A stretch of DNA of 64,000 nt from Amycolatopsis rubida (GCF_900115345.1 NZ_FOWC01000005.1:1-64000), one strand, 5' to 3'. Positions 16,287-27,245 are shown, numbered from the stretch's first letter. Numbers and translations are program-made. The notes: generated from the letters alone by a model not told the origin.

Positions 16287-17469
16287 GGCTGTCCCCCCTG
16301 GTCCAGCGGAACGGTCACGGCGACGGCGAACCCGCCGCTGTCCAGGCGTCCCGCGGAAAACGTACCGCCGAGCGCCGCGCGTTCTCGCATCCCGAGCAGC
16401 CCGTGCTTCTCCCGGCCCGCCGTGTCCTCCGGAGCGCTCGCGACGGCACCGGTGTCCTGCACGAGGAGCCGCAGCTGTCCCGGACCGACCTGCACCAGCA
16501 CCTCGACCGGTGCGCCGGGTGCGTGCCGGACCGCGTTGCTGAGCCCTTCCCGGACGATCCGGTACGCCGACAACCCGACGCCCTCAGGCAGCCCGCGACA
16601 ATCGCCGCACAGCTCGAACCGCACGTCGGTGCCTGCCGCGCGGACGCGTTCCACCAACTGCCCGATCTGCTCGGCTCCGGGCTGGGGCTCGGTCTCCTGG
16701 CCAGCATTTCGGTCATCCCGTTGCGGGCGGTGTCCTGGATCGACTGGAACTCCTCGCGCAGGCCTTCGTCGAGGCCGGGGAACCGGTAGCGCGCCGAGTC
16801 CGCGCGCATGGCCAGCACCGACATGTGGTGCGCGACCACGTCGTGCAGCTCGCGGGCGATCCGGGCGCGTTCCTCCAGCACCGCCCGGCGGGTGGACTCC
16901 GCTTCCAGGTCGCGTTCCGCGCCGCGCAGCCGGGAAACCAGCCAGCCGAACGCCAGCGGCACCGCGAGCAGCACGGAGATCGCGACCAGTTCGCCCCGCA
17001 CGTTCGCCAGCAGGGCGCCGACCCCGGTGGAGATCAGCCAGACCCACGCCAGCACGCCCGGCCGGTGGGTGCGGCCGACCGCGACGAGCACGGGGATCGC
17101 CGCCACCGCGAACCCCTCGGTCCACGGCCAGCCGAACCGGGCGTGGATCCCGTAGAGCTGGTCCGCGCAGCCCACGACGACGATCAGCACCCGCCAGGCC
17201 CACAGCGGGCGCACCAGGGCGAGCCCGACCGCGAACATGGTCAGCGCGGCCGCCAGCACCCGCGGACCCTCGTTCGCGCGGTCGGCGGGAAAGAACGCGA
17301 GCACTCCGGCGACGACCGCCGCGAGCCCGGTCAGCGCCTGGTGCGTCCGGCCGGGCGCGACAGCCGGACCGCCGCCCCCGGCGACCGCCTCCCCAGCGCG
17401 CGTCCCGCCGCGGCGAGGGGCGCGCTCGTGCTCTTCACCGGCGGCGACCCTACTAGCCGGGACCGGCAT
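16277..17469 (-). pseudogene. Frameshifted NarX/DesK-type sensor histidine kinase
   Basis: The first part (17469 to about 16705) encodes several membrane spans and the H-box RIARELHDVVAHHMSVLAM. After NGMTEML the reading frame changes: the natural continuation (PQPGAEQIGQLVERVRAAG, N-box YRIVREGLSNAVRHAPGAP, G-box KHGLLGMRERAALGG) is in another frame down to the TGA at 16277. The linker normally found after GMTEM (RRLLGVLR-type) is missing, so the lesion near 16690-16712 looks like a small deletion that also shifts the frame. It could be a true mutation or a sequence error; as read, no full kinase is made. Confidence 0.8.
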
Positions 17470-17520
17470 TCCGGCCGCACGGGGCGAACCGCACTTCCGA
17501 GGTCTCGCGAAATTCTCGTA

Positions 17521-17536
17521 CTAAGCGTACGCTTAG
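17521..17536. promoter_or_regulatory. Perfect 16-bp palindrome, TetR-type operator
   Basis: CTAAGCGTACGCTTAG, perfectly self-complementary, 41 bases before the start of the FabG-MaoC-APH-ACAD operon. The same arms occur in the 20-bp palindrome at 28803, so both operons probably answer one regulator, not encoded in the gap. Confidence 0.7.
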
Positions 17537-17577
17537 CGCCGCTGCCGAACCGCTTTCTCGACGATGAGGAGATCCCC

Positions 17578-18333
17578 GTGACCGCTTCCCGTGTGGCCAT
17601 TGTGACCGGCGCCGGCCGTGGCATCGGCGCCGCCGTCGCCCGCCGCCTCGCCTCCGACGGGTTCGCCGTCGGACTGCTGGACCTCGACGAGGCCGGAGTC
17701 AAGCAGGGCGCCGAGGCGATCGCCGCCGACGGCGGCCGCGCGGTCGGCGTCGCGCTGGACGTCAGCGACGCCGGGCAAGTCGAAGCCGCGGTGACCCGCG
17801 TGGCCGAGGAACTCGGCGCGCCGACCGTGCTGATCAACAACGCCGGCATCACCCGCGACAACCTGCTGTTCAAGATGACCGAACAGGACTGGGACTCGGT
17901 GCTCAACGTGCACCTGCGCGGTTCGTTCCTGATGACCCGCGCCGTGCAGCAGTACCAGACGCAGGAGAAGTGGGGCCGGATCGTCAACCTGTCCAGCACC
18001 TCGGCGCTGGGCAACCGCGGGCAGGTCAACTACTCCGCGGCCAAGGCGGGCATGCAGGGCTTCACCAAGACGCTGGCGATCGAACTGGGCAAGTTCGGCG
18101 TCACCGCCAACGCGATCGCGCCCGGGTTCATCGCCACCGACATGACCGCGGCGACCGCCGAGCGCGTCGGCATGAGCTTCGAGGACTTCAAGGCCGCGGC
18201 CGCCTCGCAGATCCCGGTGCAGCGCGTCGGCACGCCCGAGGACATCGCGAACGTCGCGTCGTTCCTGGTCAGCGAGGGCGCGGGATTCGTGTCCGGCCAG
18301 GTCATCTACGTCGCCGGCGGACCGAAGGACTGA
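17578..18333 (+). CDS. FabG-like short-chain dehydrogenase/reductase
   Basis: NAD(P)-dependent 3-oxoacyl or 3-hydroxyacyl thioester oxidoreductase, 251 residues. Cofactor loop TGAGRGIG near 10, NNAG near 88, catalytic Ser in NLSSTSA, YSAAK active site near 152-156. GTG 17578 has GAGGAG seven bases upstream; the longer open frame through the kinase region is rejected. First gene of a six-gene operon. With the MaoC hydratase and dehydrogenases it can form a beta-oxidation-like cycle on CoA esters. Confidence 0.9.
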   Translation: MTASRVAIVTGAGRGIGAAVARRLASDGFAVGLLDLDEAGVKQGAEAIAADGGRAVGVALDVSDAGQVEAAVTRVAEELGAPTVLINNAGITRDNLLFKMTEQDWDSVLNVHLRGSFLMTRAVQQYQTQEKWGRIVNLSSTSALGNRGQVNYSAAKAGMQGFTKTLAIELGKFGVTANAIAPGFIATDMTAATAERVGMSFEDFKAAAASQIPVQRVGTPEDIANVASFLVSEGAGFVSGQVIYVAGGPKD

Positions 18334-18338
18334 TCTCG

Positions 18339-18791
18339 ATGCGCGTGTTCTCCGATGTCGCCGAACTCGCCGAAGCAGTGGGCGGGCCCCTGGGCACGAG
18401 CGAATGGCACACCGTCTCCCAGGAGCAGGTGCAGCTGTTCGCCGACGCCACCGGCGACCACCAGTGGATCCACCTCGACGCGGAAAAGGCCGCTGCCGGC
18501 CCGTTCGGCACCACGATCGCGCACGGGTTCCTCACGTTGTCGCTGATCCCGGCGTTCCTGCCGGAGATCTACCGGGTCGAGGGCCTGAAGATGGGCATCA
18601 ACTACGGCCTCAACAAGGTGCGGTTCCCGCAGCCGGTCAAGGTGGGCTCGCGGGTGCGCGGGACCGCGGAGCTGGCCGAGCTGACCGACGTGCCCGGCGG
18701 CAAGCAGGCCGTGGTGCGCTGGACCGTCGAAATCGAGGGCGAGGACAAACCCGCCTGCGTCGCCGAGATGGTCTCCCGGCTCATCCTCTGA
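18339..18791 (+). CDS. MaoC-like (R)-enoyl-CoA hydratase
   Basis: Hot-dog-fold hydratase, 150 residues. The hydratase 2 motif is clear: FADATGDHQWIHLD with the catalytic Asp/His pair, then GTTIAHGFLTLSL. It adds water to a trans-2-enoyl-CoA to give an (R)-3-hydroxyacyl-CoA, the substrate of the FabG-like partner five bases upstream. Close to NodN-type single-domain proteins. Confidence 0.9.
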   Translation: MRVFSDVAELAEAVGGPLGTSEWHTVSQEQVQLFADATGDHQWIHLDAEKAAAGPFGTTIAHGFLTLSLIPAFLPEIYRVEGLKMGINYGLNKVRFPQPVKVGSRVRGTAELAELTDVPGGKQAVVRWTVEIEGEDKPACVAEMVSRLIL

Positions 18792-18825
18792 ACCCCGTGA
18801 CCTCGCACGAACTGGAGTCCTTCCG

Positions 18826-19850
18826 ATGACCGAAACCGACCCGCCCGGCCTCGATCTGGCGAGGCTGCGCGCCCATCTCGACCGCGAGCGGCCCGGGCTC
18901 GTCTCCGGAGCCCTCACCGCGGAGGTGGTGCAGGGCGGGCGGTCCAACCTCACCTATCTCGTCTCCGACGGCACGCGGCGCTGGGTCGTCCGCCGTCCGC
19001 CGCTCGGGCACGTGCTGCCGACCGCGCACGACATGCGCCGCGAGTTCCGCGTAATGAGCGGGCTGGCCGGAACTCCGGTTCCGGTGCCGGAAACTGTTCT
19101 GCTGTGCGAGGACGCGGACGTGCTCGGCGCGCGGTTCTACGTGATGCAGTTCGTCGAGGGCACGCCGTACCGCACCGCCGAGGAGCTGGAGCAGCTCGGC
19201 CCGCAGCGGACGCGGGCGATCGCCGATTCGCTCGTGGACACACTCGTCGACCTGCACGCGGTCGATCCGGAAGCGGTCGGGCTCGGCGATTTCGGCCGTC
19301 CGGACGGCTTTCTGGAACGCCAGCTGCGCCGGTGGAAGAAGCAGCTCGACGGTTCGCGCAGCCGCGACCTGCCGGGTGCCGACCGGCTGCACGACCAGCT
19401 CGCCGCGGCGATTCCGGTGTCCGGCCCGCCCGCCATCGTGCACGGCGACTACCGGCTGGACAACGTGCTCGTCGACGGCGACGACCGGATCACCGCGGTG
19501 CTGGACTGGGAGATGTCCACGCTCGGCGACCCGCTCACCGACCTCGGCCTGATGGTCACCTACGCGCGGCGGGACCAGCTCTCGCTGCCGATGGTGTCGA
19601 ACGCCAGCAGCGCGCCGGGATATCCGGACACCGGCGAGACGATCGCCCGCTACGCACAGCGCTCCGGCCGCGATCTGTCGGCGCTGGACTGGTACGTGAG
19701 CTTCGCGTTCTTCAAGCTCGCGGTGATCCTCGAAGGCATCTACTTCCGTTTCCAGCAAGGCAAAACCGTCGGCGAGGGCTTCGACCAGATCGGCGCCGCC
19801 GTCGCCCCCCTGATCGAGCAGGGCAGCAAGACGCTCACCAAGGAGAACTG

Positions 19851-19851
<1 letters not shown>
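18826..19851 (+). CDS. APH-type kinase of the ACAD10/11-LvaA group
   Basis: Protein-kinase-like phosphotransferase, 341 residues. Nucleotide loop GGRSNLTYLV, catalytic HGDYRLDN near residue 205, metal site LDWEMSTLGDPLTDLG. In human ACAD10/11 this domain is fused to an acyl-CoA dehydrogenase, and in the bacterial lva system a similar kinase phosphorylates 4-hydroxyacyl-CoAs before a dehydrogenase-like enzyme removes phosphate. Here the next gene, overlapping by one base, is an acyl-CoA dehydrogenase, so the same chemistry on hydroxylated acyl-CoAs is likely by inference. Confidence 0.85.
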
Positions 19852-21070
<1,219 letters not shown>

Positions 21071-21074
<4 letters not shown>

Positions 21075-22249
21075 CCGTCGAGGAGCTGCGGGCGCAGGTC
21101 GCTTCGTTCCTCGCGGCGCACGATCCGGCCGAGTTGCCCGCTTTGGACTTCCTGCGGGCTCGGTTCGACGCCGGGCTCGCCTGGGTGCACTTCCCCGAGG
21201 GACTCGGCGGCCAGGGCGCTCCGCGGGCGCTGCAGGGCGAGGTCGAAGCAGCTTTCGCCGCCGCTGGCGCACCGGACAACAACCCGCGCCGGATCCTGAT
21301 CGGTCTCGGCATGGCCGCGCCGACCATCCTCGCGTTCGGCACCGAAGAACAGAAGAAGCGCTACCTCCGTCCGCTGTGGACCGGCGAGGAGGTGTGGTGC
21401 CAGCTGTTCAGCGAACCAGGCGCGGGCTCCGACCTCGCCGCGCTGGCGACCCGCGCGGTCCGCGACGGCGACGACTGGGTCGTGACCGGGCAGAAGGTGT
21501 GGACGTCCAGCGCGCATCTCGCGCAGTGGGCCATCCTCGTCACCCGCACCGACCCGGACGTGCCGAAACACCAGGGCATGACGTACTTCCTGTGCGATAT
21601 GACCGCGCCCGGCGTCGAGGTCCGGCCGTTGCGGCAGATCACCGGCGAGGCCGAGTTCAACGAGGTTTTCCTTACCGAGGTGCGGATTCCGGACGCGCAG
21701 CGGATCGGCGCGGTCGGCGAGGGCTGGAAGGTCGCGCAGACCACGCTGATGAACGAACGCGTCGCGATCGGCGGCACCGCGATGCCGCGCGAGGGCGGCA
21801 TGATCGGGCTGGTCGCGAAGACCTGGCGGGAGCGTCCGGAGCTGCGCACGCCGGAACTGCGCGACCGGCTCGTGCAGCACTGGGCCGAAGCCGAATCGCT
21901 GCGGCTGGCCGGAGAACGGCAGCGGCAGCAGCTCGCGGCGGGCGCGCCCGGTCCGGAGGGTTCGGCGATGAAGGTGGCCTTCGCCGAGCTGAACCAGCAG
22001 CTGTCCGGCCTGGAACTGGAACTGCTCGGCGAAGAGGGCCTGCGCTACGAGGACTGGACGATGCGCCGTCCGGAACAGGTCGACTTCTTCGGCCGCGACG
22101 CGGGGTACCGGTACCTGCGCGCCAAGGGAAACTCGATCGAGGGCGGTACCTCGGAGGTGCTGCGGAACATCATCTCCGAACGCGTGCTGGGGCTGCCGTC
22201 CGAGCCGCGGGTGGACAAGGACGTCGCCTGGAAGGACCTGCCGCGATGA
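21071..22249 (+). CDS. Acyl-CoA dehydrogenase
   Basis: FAD-dependent dehydrogenase, 392 residues. QLFSEPGAGSDLAAL and GQKVWTSSAHLAQW form the beta domain; KGNSIEGGTSEVLRNIISERVLGLP carries the usual C-terminal substrate and FAD contacts. GTG 21071 overlaps the previous stop, and its stop overlaps the next start. Directly paired with another ACAD gene, as in actinobacterial steroid-type heterotetramers, where two different subunits share the active sites; that pairing is inference. Confidence 0.88.
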
Positions 22250-23340
22250 GCACGCCGGACCTGCTGTACTCGGATGTGGAAGAGGATCTGCGGTCTTCGG
22301 TGCGTGCGCTGCTGACCGACCGCGCCGGTCCGGCCGCGCTGCTGGCCCGGGTCGAAACGGGCACGCCGTACGACCTGGCTCTGTGGAAGACGCTGGCCGC
22401 CGACCTCGGCACGGCCGGGCTGATGGTGCCGGAATCCCTTGGCGGACACGGGGCTTCGCCGCGCGAGGTCGCGGTCGTCATGGAGGAACTGGGCCGGAGT
22501 GTCGCGCCGGTGCCTTACCTGGGCAGCGCGGTGCTCGCTACTGCCGCACTGCTGGCCGCGGGTTCGGACCTGCTTCCCCAGCTCGCTTCCGGCTCGGTGA
22601 TCGGCGCGCTGGCAGTGCCTTTGTCGACCGCTCCTGGTGCCGCGTTCCCTGCCGCTGTCGAGTTTCTTGACGGAACCCTGACCGGCCGAGTGTCCACAGT
22701 GGTCGATGCTTCGGTCGCCGGTCTGCTGGTCGTTCCGGCGGTGGGTCCTGACGGTCCTGGCCTTTACGCCGTGGACGCTTCGGCCGCGACCGTGACCGAG
22801 GCCGTGTCGCTGGACCTGACGCGCCGGGTCGCCGACGTGACTCTGCATTCTGTTGCCGCGCAGGTGATTTGCACCGGTGCCGCTGCTGCCGACGCGTTGG
22901 ACAGCGCCTTGACCACTGCGGCTGGGTTGCTGGCTTCGGAGCAGACCGGGATCACCGAGTGGGCGCTGGCAGAGACTGTCACGTACCTGAAGGGGCGGTA
23001 CCAATTCGGCCGTCCGGTCGGGGGTTTTCAGTCGCTGAAGCACCGGTTGGCGAATCTGTACACGGAACTGGTCAACGCGCGCGCCGCGGCTCGGTACGCG
23101 GCGGATGCGCTGGCGACGGGGAACGACGTGCCGATCGCGGTGGCTGTCGCGCAGGCGCGGGTGTCGCCGATCGCGGTGCACGCGGCGGAGGAAGCGATTC
23201 AGCTGCACGGCGGGATCGGGATGACATGGGAACATCCGGCGCATCTCTATCTCAAGCGGGCCAAGAGCGACCAGATCGCTTTCGGCACGCCGGGGCGGCA
23301 TCGGGCCCGGTTGGCTGACCTGGTGGATCTGCCCGCCTGA
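22246..23340 (+). CDS. Acyl-CoA dehydrogenase-like subunit
   Basis: 364 residues, a shortened ACAD with weak conservation in the middle domain (about 110-210) and a good C-terminal domain (YLKGRYQFGRPVGGFQSLKH, EEAIQLHGGIGMTWEHPAHL). ATG 22246 sits in an ATGA overlap with the previous dehydrogenase. The poorly kept FAD/substrate loops suggest a partner subunit rather than a stand-alone enzyme. Last gene of the operon. Confidence 0.85.
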   Translation: MSTPDLLYSDVEEDLRSSVRALLTDRAGPAALLARVETGTPYDLALWKTLAADLGTAGLMVPESLGGHGASPREVAVVMEELGRSVAPVPYLGSAVLATAALLAAGSDLLPQLASGSVIGALAVPLSTAPGAAFPAAVEFLDGTLTGRVSTVVDASVAGLLVVPAVGPDGPGLYAVDASAATVTEAVSLDLTRRVADVTLHSVAAQVICTGAAAADALDSALTTAAGLLASEQTGITEWALAETVTYLKGRYQFGRPVGGFQSLKHRLANLYTELVNARAAARYAADALATGNDVPIAVAVAQARVSPIAVHAAEEAIQLHGGIGMTWEHPAHLYLKRAKSDQIAFGTPGRHRARLADLVDLPA

Positions 23341-23410
23341 CGGTTTTTGCCGGTGGCCGGGGTTAACGTGGTCGGCATGGACGAGACCCCGGCTTCCCTT
23401 CCGGCCCGGC

Positions 23411-23962
23411 ATGGATGACCTGTCCGATGCTCCGGCCTGGGCCGATGAACGGCCTGAAATCCATCCCGCGGATCCGGCCTGGGCTTCGCGGGGTTCGGCG
23501 TTGTGCGCTGAGGTCGCACGGCTGCTCGCGCCGTGGCTTGCTCCTGGGCGGGTGGAGCACGTCGGCTCGACAGCGGTGCCCGGTTTGGCGGCCAAACCGG
23601 TGCTCGACGTGATGGCCCCGCCGCGGGACCTGTCCGCGGCGACGGTCTCGGCGGTGGTGCCGGTGCTTTCCGCTGAGGGCTGGTGTTTCGTGCCGCCGGA
23701 ACTGGACGTCGCGGCACCTTGGCGGCGGTTTTTTGTGCTGCCGGACGCGGAGGGGCGACGCCGGGTGGCGCATCTGCATCTGCTGCCGGAGGGACATCCG
23801 AGGTGGCAGGCACAGCTTCGATTCCGGGACGCGCTGCGGGCGGATCCCGGGCTGGCCGACGAGTACGCCGAGGTGAAGCGGCGGCTGGCCGGGGAGGTGA
23901 GGGATCGGGAGGAGTACACGGCGGGGAAGACGGAGTTCGTCCGGCGGGTTCTGGGCGGCTGA
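23411..23962 (+). CDS. GrpB/UPF0157-family nucleotidyltransferase-like protein
   Basis: 183 residues with the GrpB signature VEHVGSTAVPGLAAKPVLDV near residues 48-67 and HLHLLPEGHPRW later. The family has a nucleotidyltransferase-like fold; its reaction is poorly known. ATG 23411 is 70 bases after the ACAD operon. Convergent with the chitinase gene, with 790 bases of repeats and a hairpin between. Confidence 0.85.
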   Translation: MDDLSDAPAWADERPEIHPADPAWASRGSALCAEVARLLAPWLAPGRVEHVGSTAVPGLAAKPVLDVMAPPRDLSAATVSAVVPVLSAEGWCFVPPELDVAAPWRRFFVLPDAEGRRRVAHLHLLPEGHPRWQAQLRFRDALRADPGLADEYAEVKRRLAGEVRDREEYTAGKTEFVRRVLGG

Positions 23963-24161
23963 GAGCGACCATCCGGCATGGGCGGTCGAAGGGGGACGTC
24001 CACCACGACCAACGCCGGGTCTCTCCGCCCGAGCCGCGTCGAAACTTCGGCGTGGTCGCTCCCCCGCCATGCGGCCCGGTCTCTCCGCGCGGAGCACCCG
24101 GTCCGTTCCGGCGGGTGCCGCGATCACCCTGCCGGAACGGGGAATCCCCGGCGACCGCTGC

Positions 24162-24416
24162 GCGACGCCGCGACCAGACCGCTCCAGTCCGGTCCCAGGA
24201 CCGACCGCGCCCGAAACCGCAGCGCCCCGACCCGAACAGGACCCCCGGCGACACCGCGACCAGACCGCTCCAGTCCGGTCCCAGAACCGACCGCGCCCGA
24301 AACCGCAGCGCCCCGACCCCACCCGACCCGAACAGGACCCCCGGCGACACCGCGACCAGACCGCTCCAGCCCAACCCCAGGACCGACCGCGCCCGAAACC
24401 GCAGCACCCCGACCCG
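24162..24416. repeat. Three copies of an 86-96-bp tandem repeat
   Basis: Copies start at 24162, 24248 and 24344 (GCGAC..CCGCGACCAGACC) and share CAGACCGCTCCAG and CGCGCCCGAAACCGCAGC; copy 2 carries a 10-base insertion. It occupies the gap 23963-24752 together with C-rich low-complexity DNA and the hairpin at 24630. Long open frames over it on both strands are repeat artefacts. Confidence 0.85.
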
Positions 24417-24629
24417 GCCGGTCACGGCCCGGCCGCACCGCACTGCCCCACCCCGAGCCCACCAGACCGCGGCCCGCGTCGACCGCGGCCTCAACCAGGC
24501 CGTCGCCTCCCCTGCACCGGAACCCGGCCCAGCCGTTCTTGCCGCGAGACCGTCGGCGGCGACGCGTAGCGGGTGCGGCGTTGCCAGGTGCGCGGGGCTC
24601 TCCCTGCCTGGCAGGCGATGCGAAGGTCC

Positions 24630-24676
24630 GTGAGGGGAACCCTGAGGGAATCTGATTCCTTCAGGGTTCCCCTCAC
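24630..24676. terminator. Long hairpin, bidirectional terminator and dispersed repeat
   Basis: A 47-base inverted repeat: arms of 23 bases (GTGAGGGGAACCCTGA.. and its complement) with one mismatch and almost no loop, between the convergent GrpB and chitinase genes. The same core GTGAGGGG..CCCT occurs in the hairpin at 56661, also between convergent genes. Confidence 0.65.
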
Positions 24677-24752
24677 CGGCAGCGCAGTCGCGATGGCGGC
24701 GACGAGGCCGCACCCCTCGGAAACGGCGGCCTCGTCGCGGCCTGGACCAGGG

Positions 24753-25733
24753 TCAGCCGTGATACCCGGCCACGATCTTCGTGAACGCGTACTTCGGCTG
24801 CGAGATTCCGCTGCACTCCCCGCCGCCCGAGCAGTCCCGGTTGGCCGCCCAGAAAGTGAACCGGCCGAGGTGGTGGCTGGCCGCGTAATCGCGGATCGCG
24901 GTGAAGTCCGGCACCGACACGACCTCGCCGGCGTTGTCCGTCTTGCCGTTCATCGACGACAGGCCCGCGTGCCGGTACGCGGTGGCGCTGTCCCAGCCGA
25001 ACGTCGACTTCAGCTGGGACACCAGGCCGTCCACCGCGGACTTCGTCTTGCCTGCCATGTCGCCGCCGCTGGAGAAGTCGAACGGCATCACCGACCACAC
25101 GTCCACCGGCGCGCCGATCGCCTTCGCCTGCTTGATCAGCCGCTTGCCCCAGTCGTTCGGGCCGGACGTTTCGGTTCCGATCGTGATCACGACGCGCACG
25201 CCGGGGTTCTTCTGCTTGGTGATCTTGACCGCGTTCAGGATCCGGTCCTGCACTGTCGCGTTCTCGAACTCGTCGGTGTTCTCGATGTCGAGGTCGATCG
25301 CCTTCAGGCCGTACGCGTCGATCACCTTCTGGTACGCCCCCGCCAAAGCCGTGGCCGAGGAGCACTTCGCGCCGAGTTTCGTGCCGGACCAGCCGCCGAA
25401 GGACGGGATGACGTCGCCGCCCGCGTCGCGGATGCTCTTGATCAGCGTTTTGTCCGAACCGGTCAGCGAACGGTCGCCGTCCCACTTCGGGTTGCACGAG
25501 CCGTCCGACAGCATGAACGCGAGCGTGAACGTCTTGATCCCGGTCGCGGACATCGCCGCCGACGCGCTGGTCTGCCCGGCCCATTGGTACAGGTACGGCG
25601 AAGCGAGCACCGGGTCCGGAGCGGCCGCCAACTGCGGAGCGGACGCGGGCGCGGCCGTGGCCACCCCGGCCGCGGTCGCGAGAGCCGCCCCTGCCGCCGC
25701 CGCGAGCGCGGCCAGCCGACGCACTGATTTCAT
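24753..25733 (-). CDS. Secreted GH18 chitinase
   Basis: Endo-type chitinase of 326 residues, Sec signal peptide of about 28 residues (MKSVRRLAALAAAAGAALA..ATAAPA). Catalytic DxDxE in LKAIDLDIE (Asp147, Asp149, Glu151); SFGGWSG precedes it as the substrate-binding strand. No carbohydrate-binding module is seen, so it is a single-domain enzyme of the ChiC/bacterial class III type. ATG 25733 has GGGAGGA upstream. A DasR-like site lies about 100 bases upstream. With csxA it suggests growth on chitin and chitosan. Confidence 0.9.
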   Translation of the reverse strand: MKSVRRLAALAAAAGAALATAAGVATAAPASAPQLAAAPDPVLASPYLYQWAGQTSASAAMSATGIKTFTLAFMLSDGSCNPKWDGDRSLTGSDKTLIKSIRDAGGDVIPSFGGWSGTKLGAKCSSATALAGAYQKVIDAYGLKAIDLDIENTDEFENATVQDRILNAVKITKQKNPGVRVVITIGTETSGPNDWGKRLIKQAKAIGAPVDVWSVMPFDFSSGGDMAGKTKSAVDGLVSQLKSTFGWDSATAYRHAGLSSMNGKTDNAGEVVSVPDFTAIRDYAASHHLGRFTFWAANRDCSGGGECSGISQPKYAFTKIVAGYHG

Positions 25734-25824
25734 CGTGTTCCTCCCACGAGCACCACGGAACACCTCCGGTTTGAGGCGGCGGGATCAACCCGGGAGGAGT
25801 GCACCCGGAAGGGTGCCGTCACAC

Positions 25825-25840
25825 ACTGGACTAGACCAAA
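25825..25840. promoter_or_regulatory. DasR-responsive (dre)-like element
   Basis: ACTGGACTAGACCAAA matches 12 of 16 positions of the dre consensus AGTGGTCTAGACCACT known for the GntR regulator DasR, which releases chitin genes when glucosamine-6-phosphate rises. It stands about 92 bases upstream of the chitinase start. Confidence 0.55.
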
Positions 25841-25919
25841 TCAGCGTGTCAAGGGCCGCAGCCCGAACGGCGCAGAAGGCCGGAAACAACGCGCCCGGCC
25901 GGTTTTCCCCCGGCTGGGT

Positions 25920-27115
25920 GGGGCCGAAAGTCAGGGGCGGCCAGCGGCGGTACCCTCCCCCGAGCACCTCGGAGAAGTCGTGGTCGCGGGTCTCCGGCAG
26001 GGCCAGCACGCACAAAAAGCTAAGCACCCCGAGCGCGACCGGCACCAGGGAAACCGGCACCGTCGAACCGGTCGATGCCCACAGATCGGTCGAGATCAAC
26101 GGCACGATCACGCTCGCGACGCTGTAGGCGATCGAAGCACCGGTACCGCGCGCGGAACAGCTCCGGCGGGAACGCGCCCATCGGCCCGTACAGCATCGCG
26201 AAACACGCCAGGCCGCCGACGAACCCGAGCGTCAGCAGCACCGGATTTCTCTTCTGCGCCAAGGCGAACAGCGGAAACGCCCACACCACAACGGAAACCG
26301 CGGCCGCCGACGGCCCCATCGGTCGGACTTCATCGCCAACACCAGCGTCGCCACGCCCATCACGGTGGCCGCGATGAGCAGGCTGATCAGGACAGCCGTG
26401 CGCGGGATGCCGAGCGTGGTCGTCGCCATCGAAAGACGGAACGTCGTGACGGTGCAGAAAAGCGCGAGCACGAACGACAACGTCGACAGCACCAAGACCC
26501 GCGGCTGTTTCCGCAGCAGTTCGAACAGCGGGACTTTCGCCTGTTCGGCTTTGTCCAAAGCAGCCTGGAAAACCGGCGTCTCGGCGATCTTGATCCGGAT
26601 GCAGAACCCGACCGCCGGCCGCACCTCGGAGAACAGGAACAGCAGATTGTCCAGCACGAATCCGATGGCCAGGCCGAGCTGCGGGAAAGCCTAACACAGG
26701 CCGCGTTTGCCCGGTGGCGCGTACTCCGTCGACAGCAGCACCGCGCCGCCGAGGCCGATGCCCCGCACGAACGGCAGCACCACCGGCAGGACCGGCGACC
26801 AGATGCCGAGCGTGCCGTGATCCGGCGCCAGCCCGAAGGCCACTGTGGACAGTCCCATCACCGGCAAGGAGGTGACCAGCAGGGACTTGCGGCTGATCCG
26901 GTCGCCCCAGTGTCCGAACAGGATCGCCCCGACCGGGCGCGCGACGAACCCCACCGCGAAGGTGCCGAGCGAGGCCAGCACCCCGGCGGTCGAGGAGAAC
27001 GTCGGGAAAAATACTTTCCCGAACACCAGCGCCGCCGCGGTCCCGTAAAGGTAGAAATCGATAGCGGTGCCAATACTGTGCCGATCGTTGCCAATCCGAC
27101 CACAGCCACGGCCTA
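25920..27115 (-). pseudogene. Decayed MHS-family MFS transporter
   Basis: Fragments of one metabolite:H+ symporter in several frames: an N-terminal part around IDFYLYGTAAALVFGKVFFP (27070-27000), FVARPVGAILFGHWGDRISR and EYAPPGKRGLC followed by a stop at 26691 where a Tyr codon is expected, LAIGFVLDNLLFLF and RLSMATTTLGIPR in the next piece (to about 26320), DRWGRRRP, and a C-terminal LALPETRDHDFSEV near 26000. At least three frameshifts or stops, so no transporter is made. Solutes of intact relatives are organic acids or betaines. The flanking 130 bases to 27245 hold nothing I recognise. Confidence 0.75.
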
Positions 27116-27245
27116 ATGGCTTCGCAGCAACGGTTACGTGCCGGGCTGGGTCGGCCTGCTTTTGGTCGGATTAGCAAATAGCGGCGGTGGCGACGCGCGA
27201 CAAGCCGACTCGGGCGGGTACGGTCATTCCGGCTCCCTGGTAGGG

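Noticed and set aside
14532..17456. 974-codon plus-strand frame over the GT87 and two-component genes
   Set aside because: Arg/Gly/Pro-rich shadow of well-supported minus-strand genes.
24162..24416. Possible CRISPR array
   Set aside because: Units are directly adjacent with no unique spacers and there are no cas genes.
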